Positions 8,336 through 18,799 of a DNA stretch of 23,959 nucleotides are shown piece after piece. Origin of the DNA: Reticulitermes lucifugus (Eukaryota; Arthropoda; Insecta; Blattodea; Rhinotermitidae); NCBI GenBank assembly GCA_026260175.1, contig JAKCWW010005134.1, positions 13,729-37,687 on the forward strand, given 5' to 3'. The position numbers were made by a program, and so were the translations under genes. The notes under the pieces are model-generated. The model was not told the DNA's origin. It was given only the letters and a program-made list of their open reading frames with translations, and ran no database searches. Within the stretch, counting starts at the first letter, position 1. Each line of letters starts with the position of its first letter.

Positions 8336-9783
8336 ATTATCAAAGATTAAAATTAACTGGAGTTGTACACCAACAGAAAGGGGGCGGCTGATAGTAAGGC
8401 ATAACGCCAAGTTTTTCCTTTAGAAACAGCCACTCGCTTAGCTACTGTTTCTATATTTACCCCTGCGCATCCAGCAGAACCACGTTCTCATGACGCAGTC
8501 TCAAATAACACGAATAATTATATGGATAATGACTAATATGGACTTCTACATTTTCTTTTATTTAATTTCATTGAAAGCCAACGGGTAATTGAAACCATTC
8601 ATTAAACTGTGACAGGTCTGCCATCTCTTTGTGTTCTGTATAAAAGCCAGACATAATGTAGAAGTAAAATACGAGGACCATTACTGAAAAATGGTTTATC
8701 TTACTGTTTGTAAGCCGAAGTTGCTTTCAACATCCTGCAGTGACATATGTAGCTGTGCTTGTTCCGCCAGATATTCTTCAGTTCCTCATCCAGTAGGTGC
8801 ATTCACGTACACAGTGCAAATCTCAAAAAAGCGGCGCTGTAAAACTTTTGTGCTGTCTCAGTGTCGCCCCTATTATTCTAGGCATATGCTATAAAGATTG
8901 CCCACGGATTATGTGGCATGTATATAGACAGACGTCGCAACACTCGATACAGCAAACCAGAATTAAAATTAAGTTATATATAATAGCCACAGACCTATGC
9001 TTTTTTTTCACGCAGTAGAACATATGTTAAATATCCTTTGCTTCGCTTTGCGTAATACAACATAATGTGTAAACATCTGGTTAGGTAGCTGTGTGGTGTG
9101 GCAGGGCAAAGCTAAGTTGCATAAACTTGAGAGGTAATGCTGTGATTTGATTTTAAAGAGAAGTCATAAATAACTTCCGTAGTTACACAAACTTTCTGAT
9201 TTAAACAAATATTTGTTCCTCGTATTTTTCTTTTTATATTTAGTTTCCTCTTTGCCCTCTGTTTTCCACAACTACTGACTCTTAAAATTGTCTAATGATT
9301 TATTGACATTTTATCATGTTTATTGTATTTTAAAAATTTTGCTTCTTTTTTCGGAAGGTGCCGTATCCGAATTTCAATCCGAAGTCTTGCTACAGTGTTT
9401 TGAGTTTTTCATAATTTTCCTCACATCTTGTAGTAAAGTAATGGGACAATTATTTAAGCTAGACTAGAATATTTATTATGATTAACACTGCGAATTTTTT
9501 GATGAGATGAAATTGCGTTACTCGAAATTTCGGGTTTCTATATGTATAATGAAATTACGCAATTCCTTCTACCTTCCTATATCCTTCCCAAGTCTGCGCT
9601 AACGCACTACCATTCGATGTTGTGTGAGCAATGTATCGTAGTTCAAAGGCTGTTGTGAAATAACCCAGTAGTTGTCCGACTCTTCGTAAGTTCGAAACTG
9701 TGAGTTGTTTAATACAAAGCGTGGGTGCTAACGATTCTACCGCGATATTTGGTCTATCTGAAGGTGACGTGAATGCTAATGAG
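8336..9783. other. non-coding stretch, nothing recognised
   Basis: Long AT-rich stretch with homopolymer runs (for example T8 at 9001-9008) and no frame above about 75 codons until 9555. No dispersed repeat shared with the rest of the window was seen. Confidence 0.45.
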
Positions 9784-9935
9784 CAGTGTCTCAGCATATG
9801 GACTGAACTGGACTGAACCTTTTTATGGTGTGAACAGTGTTTCATGTGGACTGAACTGGACTGCACCTGTTTTTGTGGTCTGAACAGTCTCGTCAGGTAG
9901 ATTGAACTGGACTGAACCAGTTTATGGTCTACTGT
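9784..9935. repeat. minisatellite, three units of ~50 bp
   Basis: CAGTGTCTCAGC, CAGTGTTTCATG and CAGTCTCGTCAGG begin units at 9784, 9835 and 9885. Each continues GGACTGAACTGGACTGAACC (with small changes) and TGGTCTGAA or close variants. The GGACTGAACT segment is itself an internal short duplication. The array lies inside a 156-codon minus-strand frame, where it gives a repeated QVQSSSVHM-type peptide. Because 50-51 bp is at or near a multiple of three, the repeat itself keeps that frame open. Confidence 0.8.
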
Positions 9936-10527
9936 TTGTTTGGTGATGAGGTCAGAGTAAAGAGAAGTCGGTACAGAGAAGCGCACAGACTCAATAAAGC
10001 CATAATAGTTACGTACTAAATACATGTCATTGTGTCATGTTTGTGGTCTTCATATTAAGATCGGCTGCTAAAGAGAAAGGGAGCTATAACACTATTGTGG
10101 ATACCCTCGTGACCACACGCTGTAATTGCTTTTCATTTGCATAAACGTGTGTTAAACAGCTTAGTAACACCGAACACTGCTGTCACAGGAAATGACTACA
10201 ATTTAAGAGAAACAAGTAATGATGTAGTTGCAGATTTACAACCTGTCATTTTGTGCTTTACATATAGTTCCATTATTTTACACCAGTGGTGAAATTATGT
10301 ACGATATTGGTGTTTCTATTTGAATTATTCTCAGATGTGCATCGGGTATTTCCGTCAACATCCTTCTTCATAACATCAGTGTGTCACTGAAATATTACGG
10401 ACTGTAATCAGTGTAAAATTGTCAGAATTTTATGTTGAAGTCTAAGGCTTTGGGCAGCTTCCAACAGAGGAAGAGGTTACTGAAATATATAGCTGTGACA
10501 GGAGTAATTAGTACATTACATAGATAA
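9936..10527. other. non-coding stretch, nothing recognised
   Basis: No gene, RNA or shared repeat supported. The 156-codon minus frame (9555-10025) ends within the left part and is judged non-coding. Confidence 0.45.
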
Positions 10528-10535
10528 TACTAGTA

Positions 10536-10701
10536 CATGGGTGCACAAATCCCGGGCGCCAGTTCGCCGTGACGACTAAATTCTTTTCTGTGGCGCGTAA
10601 TGTTTATGCGGCTTCTGTATTGAACTTGCTTCATGCCACCTCCGCCGGCGCCTATAATTTTGAGTTGGCTTATAGAGTTTTGGAAAATGCGTGCGCCCCT
10701 G
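10536..10701 (+). mobile_element. hAT-type MITE, copy 1
   Basis: The ends are CATGGGTGCACAAATCCC on the left and ...GTGCGCCCCTG on the right. These are inverse of one another apart from substitutions and match CAGGGGTG-type hAT termini. Flanking 8-mers TACTAGTA (10528-10535) and TCTTAGTA (10702-10709) agree at 6 of 8 positions, as expected for an old 8 bp target duplication, the hAT hallmark. It aligns through its length with the copies at 19939-20103 and 18649-18795. At 166 bp it encodes nothing and would depend on a hAT transposase elsewhere. Confidence 0.75.
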
Positions 10702-10920
10702 TCTTAGTAATGATATTCTGCTGCCGACACACAGTCTGAACACGAAAACAGATAGGAAGAGGGCCTTTCCCGATAATAAACGATGTCCTACAATGTACTG
10801 AATGTTTCCACATTGTTATTTTGAATAGGTTTTGTCTCGAAAGTGGTTATTCTTTTCTCAACATGTGTCTAGATGGGCCCTGGGGCCCACCGAGTCTCTT
10901 AAGCATTTGGTGTCAGGGGT

Positions 10921-10965
10921 TCTTTTCCCGGGTGTAAGGCGGCCGTGGCATGAAGTTGACGAGAG
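10921..10965 (+). repeat. short SINE-like fragment next to the gap
   Basis: TCTTTTCCCGGGTGTAAGGCGGCCGTGGCATG resembles the GGGTAAAAGGCGGCCGGAGCGTGGTG block I associate with widespread insect SINEs. The fragment is short and the assembly gap 54 bp further on hides the continuation. The identification rests on remembered resemblance. Confidence 0.3.
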
Positions 10966-11018
10966 CTGTAAATTGAAACTGAAACGAACGTCGTAGCTTC
11001 TCCGAGTCAAAATGTATA

Positions 11019-11183
11019 NNNNNNNNNNNNNNNNNNNNNNNNNNNNNNNNNNNNNNNNNNNNNNNNNNNNNNNNNNNNNNNNNNNNNNNNNNNNNNNNNN
11101 NNNNNNNNNNNNNNNNNNNNNNNNNNNNNNNNNNNNNNNNNNNNNNNNNNNNNNNNNNNNNNNNNNNNNNNNNNNNNNNNNNN
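11019..11183. other. assembly gap, 165 N
   Basis: Run of N bases. Any frame through it is meaningless. Repeat content on the left side (a SINE-like fragment) may be why the assembly failed here. Confidence 0.99.
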
Positions 11184-11984
11184 TCAGTTTTCTGGATTGC
11201 CTCCCACTACGGAAGCAAATTTAAAGACGTATTCACGTCAAAACAAATATAACTTCACAGAAATGTTCATATGTAGGCCTAATTTTCATTTCCAATGTGA
11301 AACGTTTTTACGGTTTAGACTCTGCATCATGAACTTCGTCTAACCAGTGTATAATAGTTCGATTTGTGAAACTTAAATTAGGTGGTAGGCCCTACAGTAT
11401 ATACCACTATGACATAACCTTCTAAATAACGAATTTTATCTAACACATTTTAAAATTATATTTCCTACCTCATAGAAAACGCTGTATGTATGCATTGAAG
11501 GGACGAATTCCGTTTAAGCGAATAGTCACTTTTTATTCTCAGAATCTTACTAATAAATTTATTCCCATGGCAAAATACGGGGCTATGAAATTTTAGAGCG
11601 GATTATACGCGTACTTGTTATTGCGTTTCAAAGAATTAATGATTTAAGAAAAGCTTACAGTCACTGAGAAAATATTTTTACATGAACCTAACCAGAATGA
11701 TAATCTGCGGAAACACATTGTTAACTTTTGTCTCCTTTGCCCTGACATGTTAACGAACAAAGCAACGTCGTTCTTTGTACACTTCAGTTGACCCTCGGCT
11801 CGGTACTGCTGTTGCATAATGAATACGTAATTCTTAAGTACAGTCTGTGTGTCAAAAAATGTCCTACACTTTCACACCTTTATTTATGTCCAGCCGTAAT
11901 ACGTTATATTGTCGAATACTTCTTAAGTTTCTGGTAGACAATAAATAAAATTCATATGAAGTCTAAATTCTTATTATTTACTTT
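11184..11984. other. non-coding stretch, nothing recognised
   Basis: AT-rich sequence without long frames or matches to the other repeats in the window. Confidence 0.5.
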
Positions 11985-12185
11985 TGGTTTATTTAACGAC
12001 GCTGTCAGCAGGCTCAGATTAAATAGCGTCGCGTGATTCGAAGATTAAAGAATATTGATTTGAAAGGGATGTGGAAGGAAGCGGTGCTTGCCTACTTTTA
12101 GGTACTATCCCTTTTTATCTGGAGGGATAGGAAAGGCCACGAAGAATTTCAAGAGGACACTTAGTGTCCCATCTAATATCCGACA
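11985..12185 (+). repeat. composite SINE-like sequence
   Basis: The left part TTTATTTAACGACGCTGTCAGC (11989-12010) with TTAAATAGCGTCG (12018-12030) matches the start of a SINE type common in hemimetabolous insects, as I recall it. After about 30 bp, GGATGTGGAAGGAAGCGG (12067-12084), TTTAGGTACTATCCC and GGCCACGAAGAATTTCAAGAGGA match the body of another widespread insect SINE. No tRNA-like head is visible. The join could be a family of its own or one element inserted in the other. The 72-codon frame across it is not a gene. Confidence 0.45.
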
Positions 12186-13222
12186 AGGACGTCTGTCAAT
12201 GACGTCAGAAACATTACCGACCTGCCAAGTTGCACAGTACATCATTTTGCATCATGTGTATATAATTAATAACATTTGCCTGTGTGTCATAGACAAGATA
12301 AAATAACGAATGCCGATACAACCATACCAGCAGCTCTCTTTGTCCACATAAGCGGCTAGTTTCTGTATTAGTATCAAATTACCACCTGTTTCATTAGGCT
12401 TCCCAGCACTTCGACAGCTTTTATTATGGTTCATTTAGGGTTTGGTAGTTGTATATGTTTGAATTGCCGAGTTGGTCGTAAGGTTGCATGGTTTGTGACT
12501 GGCATGTGATATGGGTAATTACATTTTGTGTGTGATGGTTGGCCTGAATTGTAATTTCCGGCACTAGCTAGAGGTATTGTAACGTGTAATGCTCACTACA
12601 ACAAAATGCACAGTGACAGTGTTCTGTGTTTTAAAAGTCTTCTGCAGAAACAATAAAACCAGACGACATGTCCAACACAAAATCGTGCACTAGTAAGTAT
12701 GGAAATTCAACTGAGTGTCATTCTTGTTACAAGTATACACCAAGGTGACCATTTTGACTGAGGGTCATTTTGATCTCCTTCAGTCCTTCCAGCAAATTCC
12801 AGTATAGTACCTCAAACTTAGGCTACGACCGCATCTTTTCACTTCATTTCTAAGTCATTCTTTGTTGATCATCCTATAGTTTGACGCAAATAATCTGAGA
12901 TATTGCAGCTTCCTTGAAAACTTAAATGAATATGAAACATTGTTAGCACAAGGAATAAGAAATATAAGGAATTTCTCTTTTGAGATTCCTTCTTTAGAAA
13001 CCGCTAGTAACTAAAGTGTTCAAGAAATATGCCTCTTCAATAAAACTATCCTGACCGCAAGTCAGAGACATTGTGTAGCCTAATGTTTATTAAGTAGTAA
13101 AGGGACCGTTGAAAGTTTAACGGGAAATTTTTACAATTCCCGTCTCTAGCTATGGTTGCCACAGATAATCCTTTATTTACTCTGTTCTTACATGTTATAG
13201 CCATTGAGGGATATTATAAAAT
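12186..13222. other. non-coding stretch, nothing recognised
   Basis: No supportable gene or repeat. The shared TGACGTCA-type string near 12200 is isolated. Confidence 0.45.
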
Positions 13223-13650
13223 CACAGTTTCACTTAATATTCACGTCATGAATTTGAGAAGTTCTCAAGAGATAGTTTCATCGATTTTACTGACAAAGGA
13301 TGAAGCAGCAATGCCGACCGAAGCCTAGGTACCTCTTGACAGCGTCACAAATTGATACGATGCTACTGAATAATCACGACATGAATTATGGAATGTTCCT
13401 CAGAACCAGCTTGCTGGATTTTATCGGCGAAGTACGACGCTGCAATGCCGACCGAAGTGTAGGTACCTCTTGACTGCTTCATAATTTAACACAGTTTGTC
13501 TGAATGTTCACGCCATGAATTTTGAATGTTTGTTAAGAGACGGACTGATAGTTTACATTGTCAAAGTACGACGCTGCAATGCCGACTGAAGTGTAGGTAC
13601 CTCTTGACTGCGTCATAACTTAATAAAAATTTACTGAACAGGAATTACGG
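13223..13650. repeat. 134 bp tandem repeat, three units plus a partial fourth
   Basis: The block GCAATGCCGACCGAAG recurs at 13308, 13442 and 13576, exactly 134 bp apart each time, so the units are about 13223-13356, 13357-13490 and 13491-13624. A degenerate start of a fourth (TTACTGAACAGGAATTACGG) follows. About 40 bp from GCAATGCCGAC through GTAGGTACCTCTTGACTGCGTCAT is almost identical among units. The remaining ~90 bp (CACAGTTTG.CTGAAT.TTCACG.CATGAATT..., then a GTACGACGCT run-in) are clearly more diverged. This could be a small satellite array or repeated binding sites. No coding frame runs through it. Confidence 0.85.
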
Positions 13651-13655
13651 CCATC

Positions 13656-15864
13656 TGGCGTATGTATCAACTACAAAAATCTAAGCATATTCTATATTTT
13701 CATTATTGATTAAGCGCTTGAAATATTTTAACACTTTGTAGAAACGATGCGCTTGCACAAAGTAGGAACTTAGAATCAATTATTTTATTCAATCAACAAC
13801 AGCAATCCAATTAAACAATATAAAATGTATCGAACTGTGATTATCATCAGTACAAAACACTGTCACTCGCATCAAAAGGCTTCTAACTTATCATCACTAT
13901 TTCATATTTCAATAGAACTGAATTGCTCACGTAACACTGTCAAAAAGAATTCGTTAACTCTGGAATTAAATTTTTTTTCGTGGTATTAGGATGGGCGATA
14001 TGTATCAAATGCCTTGTATCGACCAAGCTCTATCGCAACCGTGAAAACCCGTGGATGTGACGTCACAGGTTACTTCTTCATAAATCGCGGGCATTATATA
14101 AGACATATGCCAGTATTTTGGGATGAGAAGTTGCTAGTCTCCGCCTGCCTCGTGAATTATAGGCACATCTATTACGGAGGTTATCCACGCCTCTAAGTTA
14201 GCCTCCATCTGAAGGCTGCCTCCTCCTTTCGCAGTCAATTGATGCGTCGTACTGTGATGTAAAGGGACGGATTTAAGTTGGGTTATAAATTTATTTTTAT
14301 GTGAATTAAATGACATTTGCGGTGTACATTTAGAAATGTCCGCTAAATTTAATTTTGTGGAAAGTCACACACTTGTTTACGCGTGTCGTACAAAATTCAG
14401 TATCTGTATGTGAACGATCTCAAATAAAGGACGGCGTGAAGGTGCGAAATAAAATTAATGAAACCGAAAACGCAATTGTCGCAAGTTGTGCTGTCATTTA
14501 TGTAAATTTATGCAGTTTTAATTTTTAATTTGTAAATCATATTTCCCATATTGTGAATGCTACAGTTACATGTGTTTTATACATTTCTTATACAAGATAT
14601 ATTTTATAATTCGCTTCTGAAATTCTTATGGAGTAAATTTCTTTTATAAAGAATACTGATACAAAATAGCATGTGTCAACAACATTATGTAACATACCTA
14701 AATACAGGTTGAGGCTCTGTGTTTTGATAACTTAAACGCCATAACACGAGGATATATCTAAATGTTTTCCCTTACCGCAAATGATGAAACAAAGTAGTTC
14801 TTCTAACACAGTGGGAAATCGTATTTTCCTACCCATAAAATAAAATTTAAAGGATACTCTGGCTGTTTTCCAAGAGTGGTTACATGAGAGCCACCACGGT
14901 TCATCTCATGCTACAGAATGGGCGATAAGACCACCACAGTAAAGTACACGTAATGGCGGGGCCTCGTCCCAACATGTAGTGATCTCAGAACGATACAACC
15001 TGTAATCTGTTCTGAACGAGTTTTCTGAGTAGAGCTCGTAACACAGGCTTGCATGTTAGATTACGTTTCTTGGTTTTCCGCTGTCGTCATGCAAGTTCTG
15101 ATATTCTTACCAAATTCATTGTTGCTATTATGTGTTTCTGACAGCTATTCAGATTTAAGTTCATCAAAAATAAAATATCTGCCCTAATGACAAGACTATT
15201 TTTACAATTTGTACATTTTGGCGTTAACCATTAATTCCAGATTCTGCAGCCCTTACCTGAAACCACTACCACTCACCATTCAGCTCCTTCATTTACATGC
15301 TACTCCTGTCAGAAGGATGAACGGGACAAGCCTGAGAACATTGTAATAAACTGATGCTCTTCTGCATCCCGGAATAAGTGTTTGTCATTTCTTCCTTTTC
15401 TTTCCCTTTTGTCTGCTCTTCCATATTCTTACTTGGCTCTCTCTCTTTCTCGTTCTCATATTAAGGGTAATATTTGCTAACATTTAGTCCACAATCTTTG
15501 TTTTTCAGCCTTTTGTTAAAATTTAATTATCTGGGTCCATAAATCCGGGGATTTTTTGGCAGTCTCGGCAAGTATACGCTTCTCAAGAAGGGTTTGCATC
15601 CTGGTGATGGTTGGTTGGTTACTTTCAATATGATGTCATTTTAACGGAATGCAAGGAGAAATGGTTTGTGTCGCGATGGGATATATTATTACTGGTTATT
15701 AGTATACTATGTCGACAGCGAAATTTCGTCTACCTGAAAAGAATGGAAAGACAATTTAGAGGTTATAAATTTTAAAGAATACATTTTGAAGCTATACGCT
15801 GAAAGAAGCAACTTTTGTCTCTGTTGTGTGCAAGGTGTGTTTTACTCGTGCAGGAAATGTTTCA
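13656..15864. other. long non-coding stretch, nothing recognised
   Basis: About 2.2 kb without any supportable gene, RNA gene or repeat shared with the rest of the window. Two 60-codon frames on opposite strands near 14014-14316 overlap each other and carry no recognisable features. A pyrimidine-rich stretch sits near 15390-15460. Confidence 0.45.
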
Positions 15865-15930
15865 TGGTTTTGTTTAACGACGATCCTTTATTGGCTGTAA
15901 AAGATCGATGAAGAGTGTGGCTGTCTAAGG
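15865..15930 (+). repeat. possible SINE fragment (TTTAACGACG type)
   Basis: TGGTTTTGTTTAACGACG resembles TGGTTTATTTAACGACG at 11985, and a downstream GATCGATGAAGAGTG is reminiscent of the same insect SINE type. The match is about 20 bp, so it is weak. Confidence 0.25.
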
Positions 15931-16160
15931 CATGGACCAAAATGGTTTGAATGCTGGACCGTTTCTTAGCATCGGAATTCGGGATTTTTGTTTGTGGCCC
16001 CACGTTCAGATCTTCTCAGTTCAGGGTGAAATTTGTAATGTATAAAACGTGATATATTTAAACAGTTGAGTTACCTTCGATTAATTGGAGAAGCTTGGTA
16101 ATAATGTGTCAGATATACATTTGTGAAGTGTGAAATAAATGCCCTATAGTAAAGATAAAT

Positions 16161-16440
16161 CTGTCCCTGTGCTCGCCATGACGGCATAGGGGTGAGTGAA
16201 GGTATAGCTCCACTCATTCTTAATCTCCGCTATAAATGGGGGTGAGCGGTAAGCTTTAGGCCTCGGCCGCTTTACCACAGGGGAAAGGGCCCCCAATACC
16301 CAATTGATAAGAGGCCGGGTGGACCCCAGGGCGGGACTGTACTGTACCGAAAAGAGAAACATCTTTTGACACTGTGGGGAATCAAACCACGATTTCTCGG
16401 TCATACAGCCTGTAGTGCAGTCACTATACAGATGGCGTTG
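16161..16440 (-). repeat. tRNA-derived SINE, family S, near full length
   Basis: On the minus strand box A lies in CATCTGTATAGTGACTGC (16419-16436) and box B in GTGGTTTGATTCCCC (about 16376-16390). The body then carries CCACCCGGCCTC, CAATTGGGTATTGGGGG and GGTAAAGCGGCC, and the tail ends CGTCATGGCGAGCACAGGGACAG. At about 280 bp it is the best preserved copy and the most useful for aligning the others. An 86-codon minus frame across it is accidental. Confidence 0.75.
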
Positions 16441-17308
16441 TCCAATCCCACAATTACTTATATTTTATACCTCAAACGGACCCGTCATTAGATATTTTAT
16501 AATCACTTGTATGTGTCCTTTCTGTAGTGTAATTAGATCTGTGTGTGAAGTACACAGTCACGTAGTATCATACGCCGCGGGATTATGCAAACTACTCGGC
16601 GAAAGCAGGCATTTGTTAGCCATTGAGTTCGTATTTGGAAACAAGAGGGTTCCTCTTTTAAAGTCGAAACACGGAACTTTAAGAACATAACCTCACTCGT
16701 CTCATTCGGTTGGATTGTTTCTCATTCAAGTCTCGTCTCTCCCTCTGAATACTGAGCACTGACCTAGAAGCTAAACTGTTCCGTTCACTTGACACTATCA
16801 TTCCTGGAGCATTCTGTGTTTTACGTTTCTTCTTGCTCTTTTTCTTTCGTTATGGTGACGTTAAAGTTGTCGGACATCAACTCAGAGTTTCGTACCGTCG
16901 CCATATTTGTAACTATCGACTTACAAATTATATCCCTATTCAAATACTACGTTCTTCATAAAAGTGAAACAAGGTAGCAATACTAGTAATAACAGTCGCT
17001 CTGTATGATCAGATGGCTATGTAATAGGGCAATAGACTGTGTGAATTCTGCTCTGAATGTCTTTTATATTTGAAAGTAAATCGTATCCTCTCTTTAAGGA
17101 AGTATATACATTGAGGGTTCTTGAATACAGCACTCCGAGGAAACTATTTGAATTTAAAAAAAGAGATGACACAAAAAATGACTCAAGAACAAAATTAAGA
17201 GTTCAATCACCCGCACACATTTCCTTGTTTCGTTACAATGATTCAGAGGAGGAGGATTCGATATCATGGTTAGAAACGAGCATGCATGGAACGTGGCATT
17301 TTACAGCC
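16441..17308. other. non-coding stretch with small unremarkable frames
   Basis: Frames of 91, 62 and 87 codons on + (16415-16690, 16789-16977, 17057-17320) have no recognisable domains. The first begins inside the SINE and the third ends at the start of a TTAA-bounded segment. The third is rich in charged residues (FEFKKRDDTKNDS), but I know no family for it. I treat them as non-coding. Confidence 0.4.
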
Positions 17309-17655
17309 TTAAACTTTTAAGGGCGAAACGCAATCTGCTTTGTATAAGGAGCCAGTGCGTACCGCGCAGTAAACACTTCCTATCTCGGTTATAAAAACCA
17401 ATCAATTAATATACTTCACATTATATTTTCCGTGCATTATGATAGCAAGTCACAAGATTTAAAAACCAACATGTGAAAATACAGTGCATATGTTACTTTT
17501 TTAATCTTGTAATCAATTAATGTTGTAAAAGGGAAAGTCGCCGTTTGTTTTGAGATCCATACAAAACACGTGATATACTCTGTGGGCAGAATGTAGAATT
17601 TTTTAATGTTAAACCTGATGGTACATAAACTAACCGCTAGGCTTTAAAGGGTTAA
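17309..17655. mobile_element. possible TTAA-bounded MITE (piggyBac-like)
   Basis: The left end is TTAAACTTTTAAGGGC and the inverse of the right end is TTAACCCTTTAAAGCC, with about 12 of 16 positions shared. Both start at TTAA, the target of piggyBac-type elements. In AT-rich DNA TTAA is common and the inverted match is short, so the call is tentative. Confidence 0.25.
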
Positions 17656-17775
17656 ACAGAAGAGGCCACTTAGAAGGCCTAGGAGTATGTGGGGAGAAAT
17701 GTTAAAACCAAGACATTCATTATAACGTAACATTAAGGCGCTTTCGCGTAACCATTGTTGCCGTGCAAAAGCAAT

Positions 17776-18013
17776 TTTTTCTTCAGGGCTCGACAGCCTC
17801 TAGTGGGTCTGGACCTCCTCATTGTCGAGGCTTCACAATCACACTCAAACACACAACACTCGGTAGGATTCCTCTGGACGAGTGATCAGCCCGTCGCCAA
17901 GACCTCTACCTGACTACACGCAACATTCGCTAGAGACAAACATCCGTGAGGGATTCGAATCCGCAATCCCATCAAGCGAGCGGCCGCAGACCCACACCTT
18001 AGACTGCGCGGCT
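17776..18013 (-). repeat. nested tRNA-like SINE with 11 bp target duplication
   Basis: Direct repeats GCAAAAGCAAT (17765-17775) and GCAAAACCAAT (18014-18024) flank the insert with one mismatch. The intact copy of the host element has a single version at about 6866-6875 (GAAGAGCAATAAG). On the minus strand the element starts AGCCGCGCAGTCTAAGG, a box A-like region. It continues with GGATTCGAATCCC (box B, about 17951-17963) and ends with ...GGCTCGACAGCC-type tail blocks in inverse and a short A-run. The same 3' tail lies at 1-60. This is a second SINE family, different from family S. Confidence 0.75.
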
Positions 18014-18405
18014 GCAAAACCAATAAGTGTTACATATTCTGAGTGTGTGTTTGTATCCTTAGTTATCCAGCATGTAAAGCGCATGCGCCGATTTATATTG
18101 CCATCTGTGGCCTGTCCGGCTCTACCATATTTTTCCACTTTATCTCGTAAACGGCACGATTATCGGGAAAAAATTGTTGAACGTAAAATGTGTGTTTGGT
18201 TTTCTCTAAACGTTTCTGAAACGTTTTTCCTTCTAAGAAGAATTCAGCGAGATATTGTCATAAACGTACAGAGGCCTTCATGTAAAGTACCCGTTATTCT
18301 TGTCAGATTTTAATGAACACTTGGATTTTCATGGTGGGTTTTCGAAAAATCTTCAGATATCATATTTATTGAAAATTCTTTCAGTGGGAGCCGAATTGTT
18401 CCATG

Positions 18406-18438
18406 AGGCCGGACGGACAGACAGACAGACAGACAGAG
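18406..18438. repeat. (GACA)n microsatellite
   Basis: GGACGGACAGACAGACAGACAGACAGAGGG is visible directly. It lies inside repeat family C, where GACGGA-type tracts are a usual length-variable part of the family. Confidence 0.85.
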
Positions 18439-18504
18439 GGACATGAGGAGGGTAATAGTCGTTTTTCGCAATTTGGCGAACACGCCTAATGATCTAGAGA
18501 AATA

Positions 18505-18560
18505 GGCGCTGAGGGTGTGGAGTTGAATGATCTATCTGAGGATAGGATGCAGGTATGCGT
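18505..18560 (+). repeat. possible short LINE ORF2 fragment
   Basis: One + frame reads GVELNDLSEDRMQVCV, which resembles the GWDWINLAQDRDRWRAYV segment of the LINE family at 3720-4140 and 4960-5215. The stretch is only about 50 bp, so chance similarity is possible. Confidence 0.25.
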
Positions 18561-18648
18561 TCTGTGATCACGATGTTGATCTTTATTTTCATAACGGAAA
18601 TGTTAAACAATTATTAGCTGTTCATGAAATACAGTACACGGTTTAATA

Positions 18649-18795
18649 CAGAGTGCACAATTGGAGGGAAACCAAATTTTGTACGGTGGTGCCTAATCTT
18701 TTTGTGTACTCAATATGGAACCTGCTTCACGTCAGCCTTTGGCGACTAGAATTTTGAGATGTCTTTTGGGTTTGGGGAAAATCTGTGGAGCCCTG
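18649..18795 (+). mobile_element. hAT-type MITE, copy 2 (decayed)
   Basis: It aligns with the copies at 10536 and 19939: AATTTTGT.CGGTGG, then TACTCAATATGGAACCTGCTTCACGTCA, then AATTTTGAGAT. The ends CAGAGTGCACAA and ...GGAGCCCTG are degraded versions of the family termini. The flanking 8-mers do not match convincingly (3 of 8), and the element is 147 bp, shorter than its relatives. Confidence 0.6.
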
Positions 18796-18799
18796 GATG

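Larger units (their letters stand above)
17721..18489 (+). mobile_element. repeat family C, copy interrupted by a SINE
   Basis: This is the second copy of the family at 6823-7326. After removing the nested SINE and one target copy (about 249 bp) its length is about 520 bp, close to the 504 bp of the intact copy. Ends GGCGCTTTCGCG (17738-17749) and the inverse of TTGGCGAACACGCC (18473-18486) form an imperfect inverted pair, flanked by TAA on both sides. It contains a short GACA microsatellite near its right end, absent or collapsed in copy 1. A 143-codon frame across it (17882-18313) spans the SINE junction and is not a gene. Confidence 0.65.

Noticed and set aside
11012-11224. 70-codon frame
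   Set aside because: It is mostly N bases of the assembly gap.
13223-13650. CRISPR-like array
   Set aside because: Units are 134 bp with long diverged parts, only three copies, in an animal-like genome. It is a tandem satellite.
17882-18313. 143-codon plus-strand frame
   Set aside because: It starts in the nested SINE and crosses into repeat family C, so it joins unrelated repeats.
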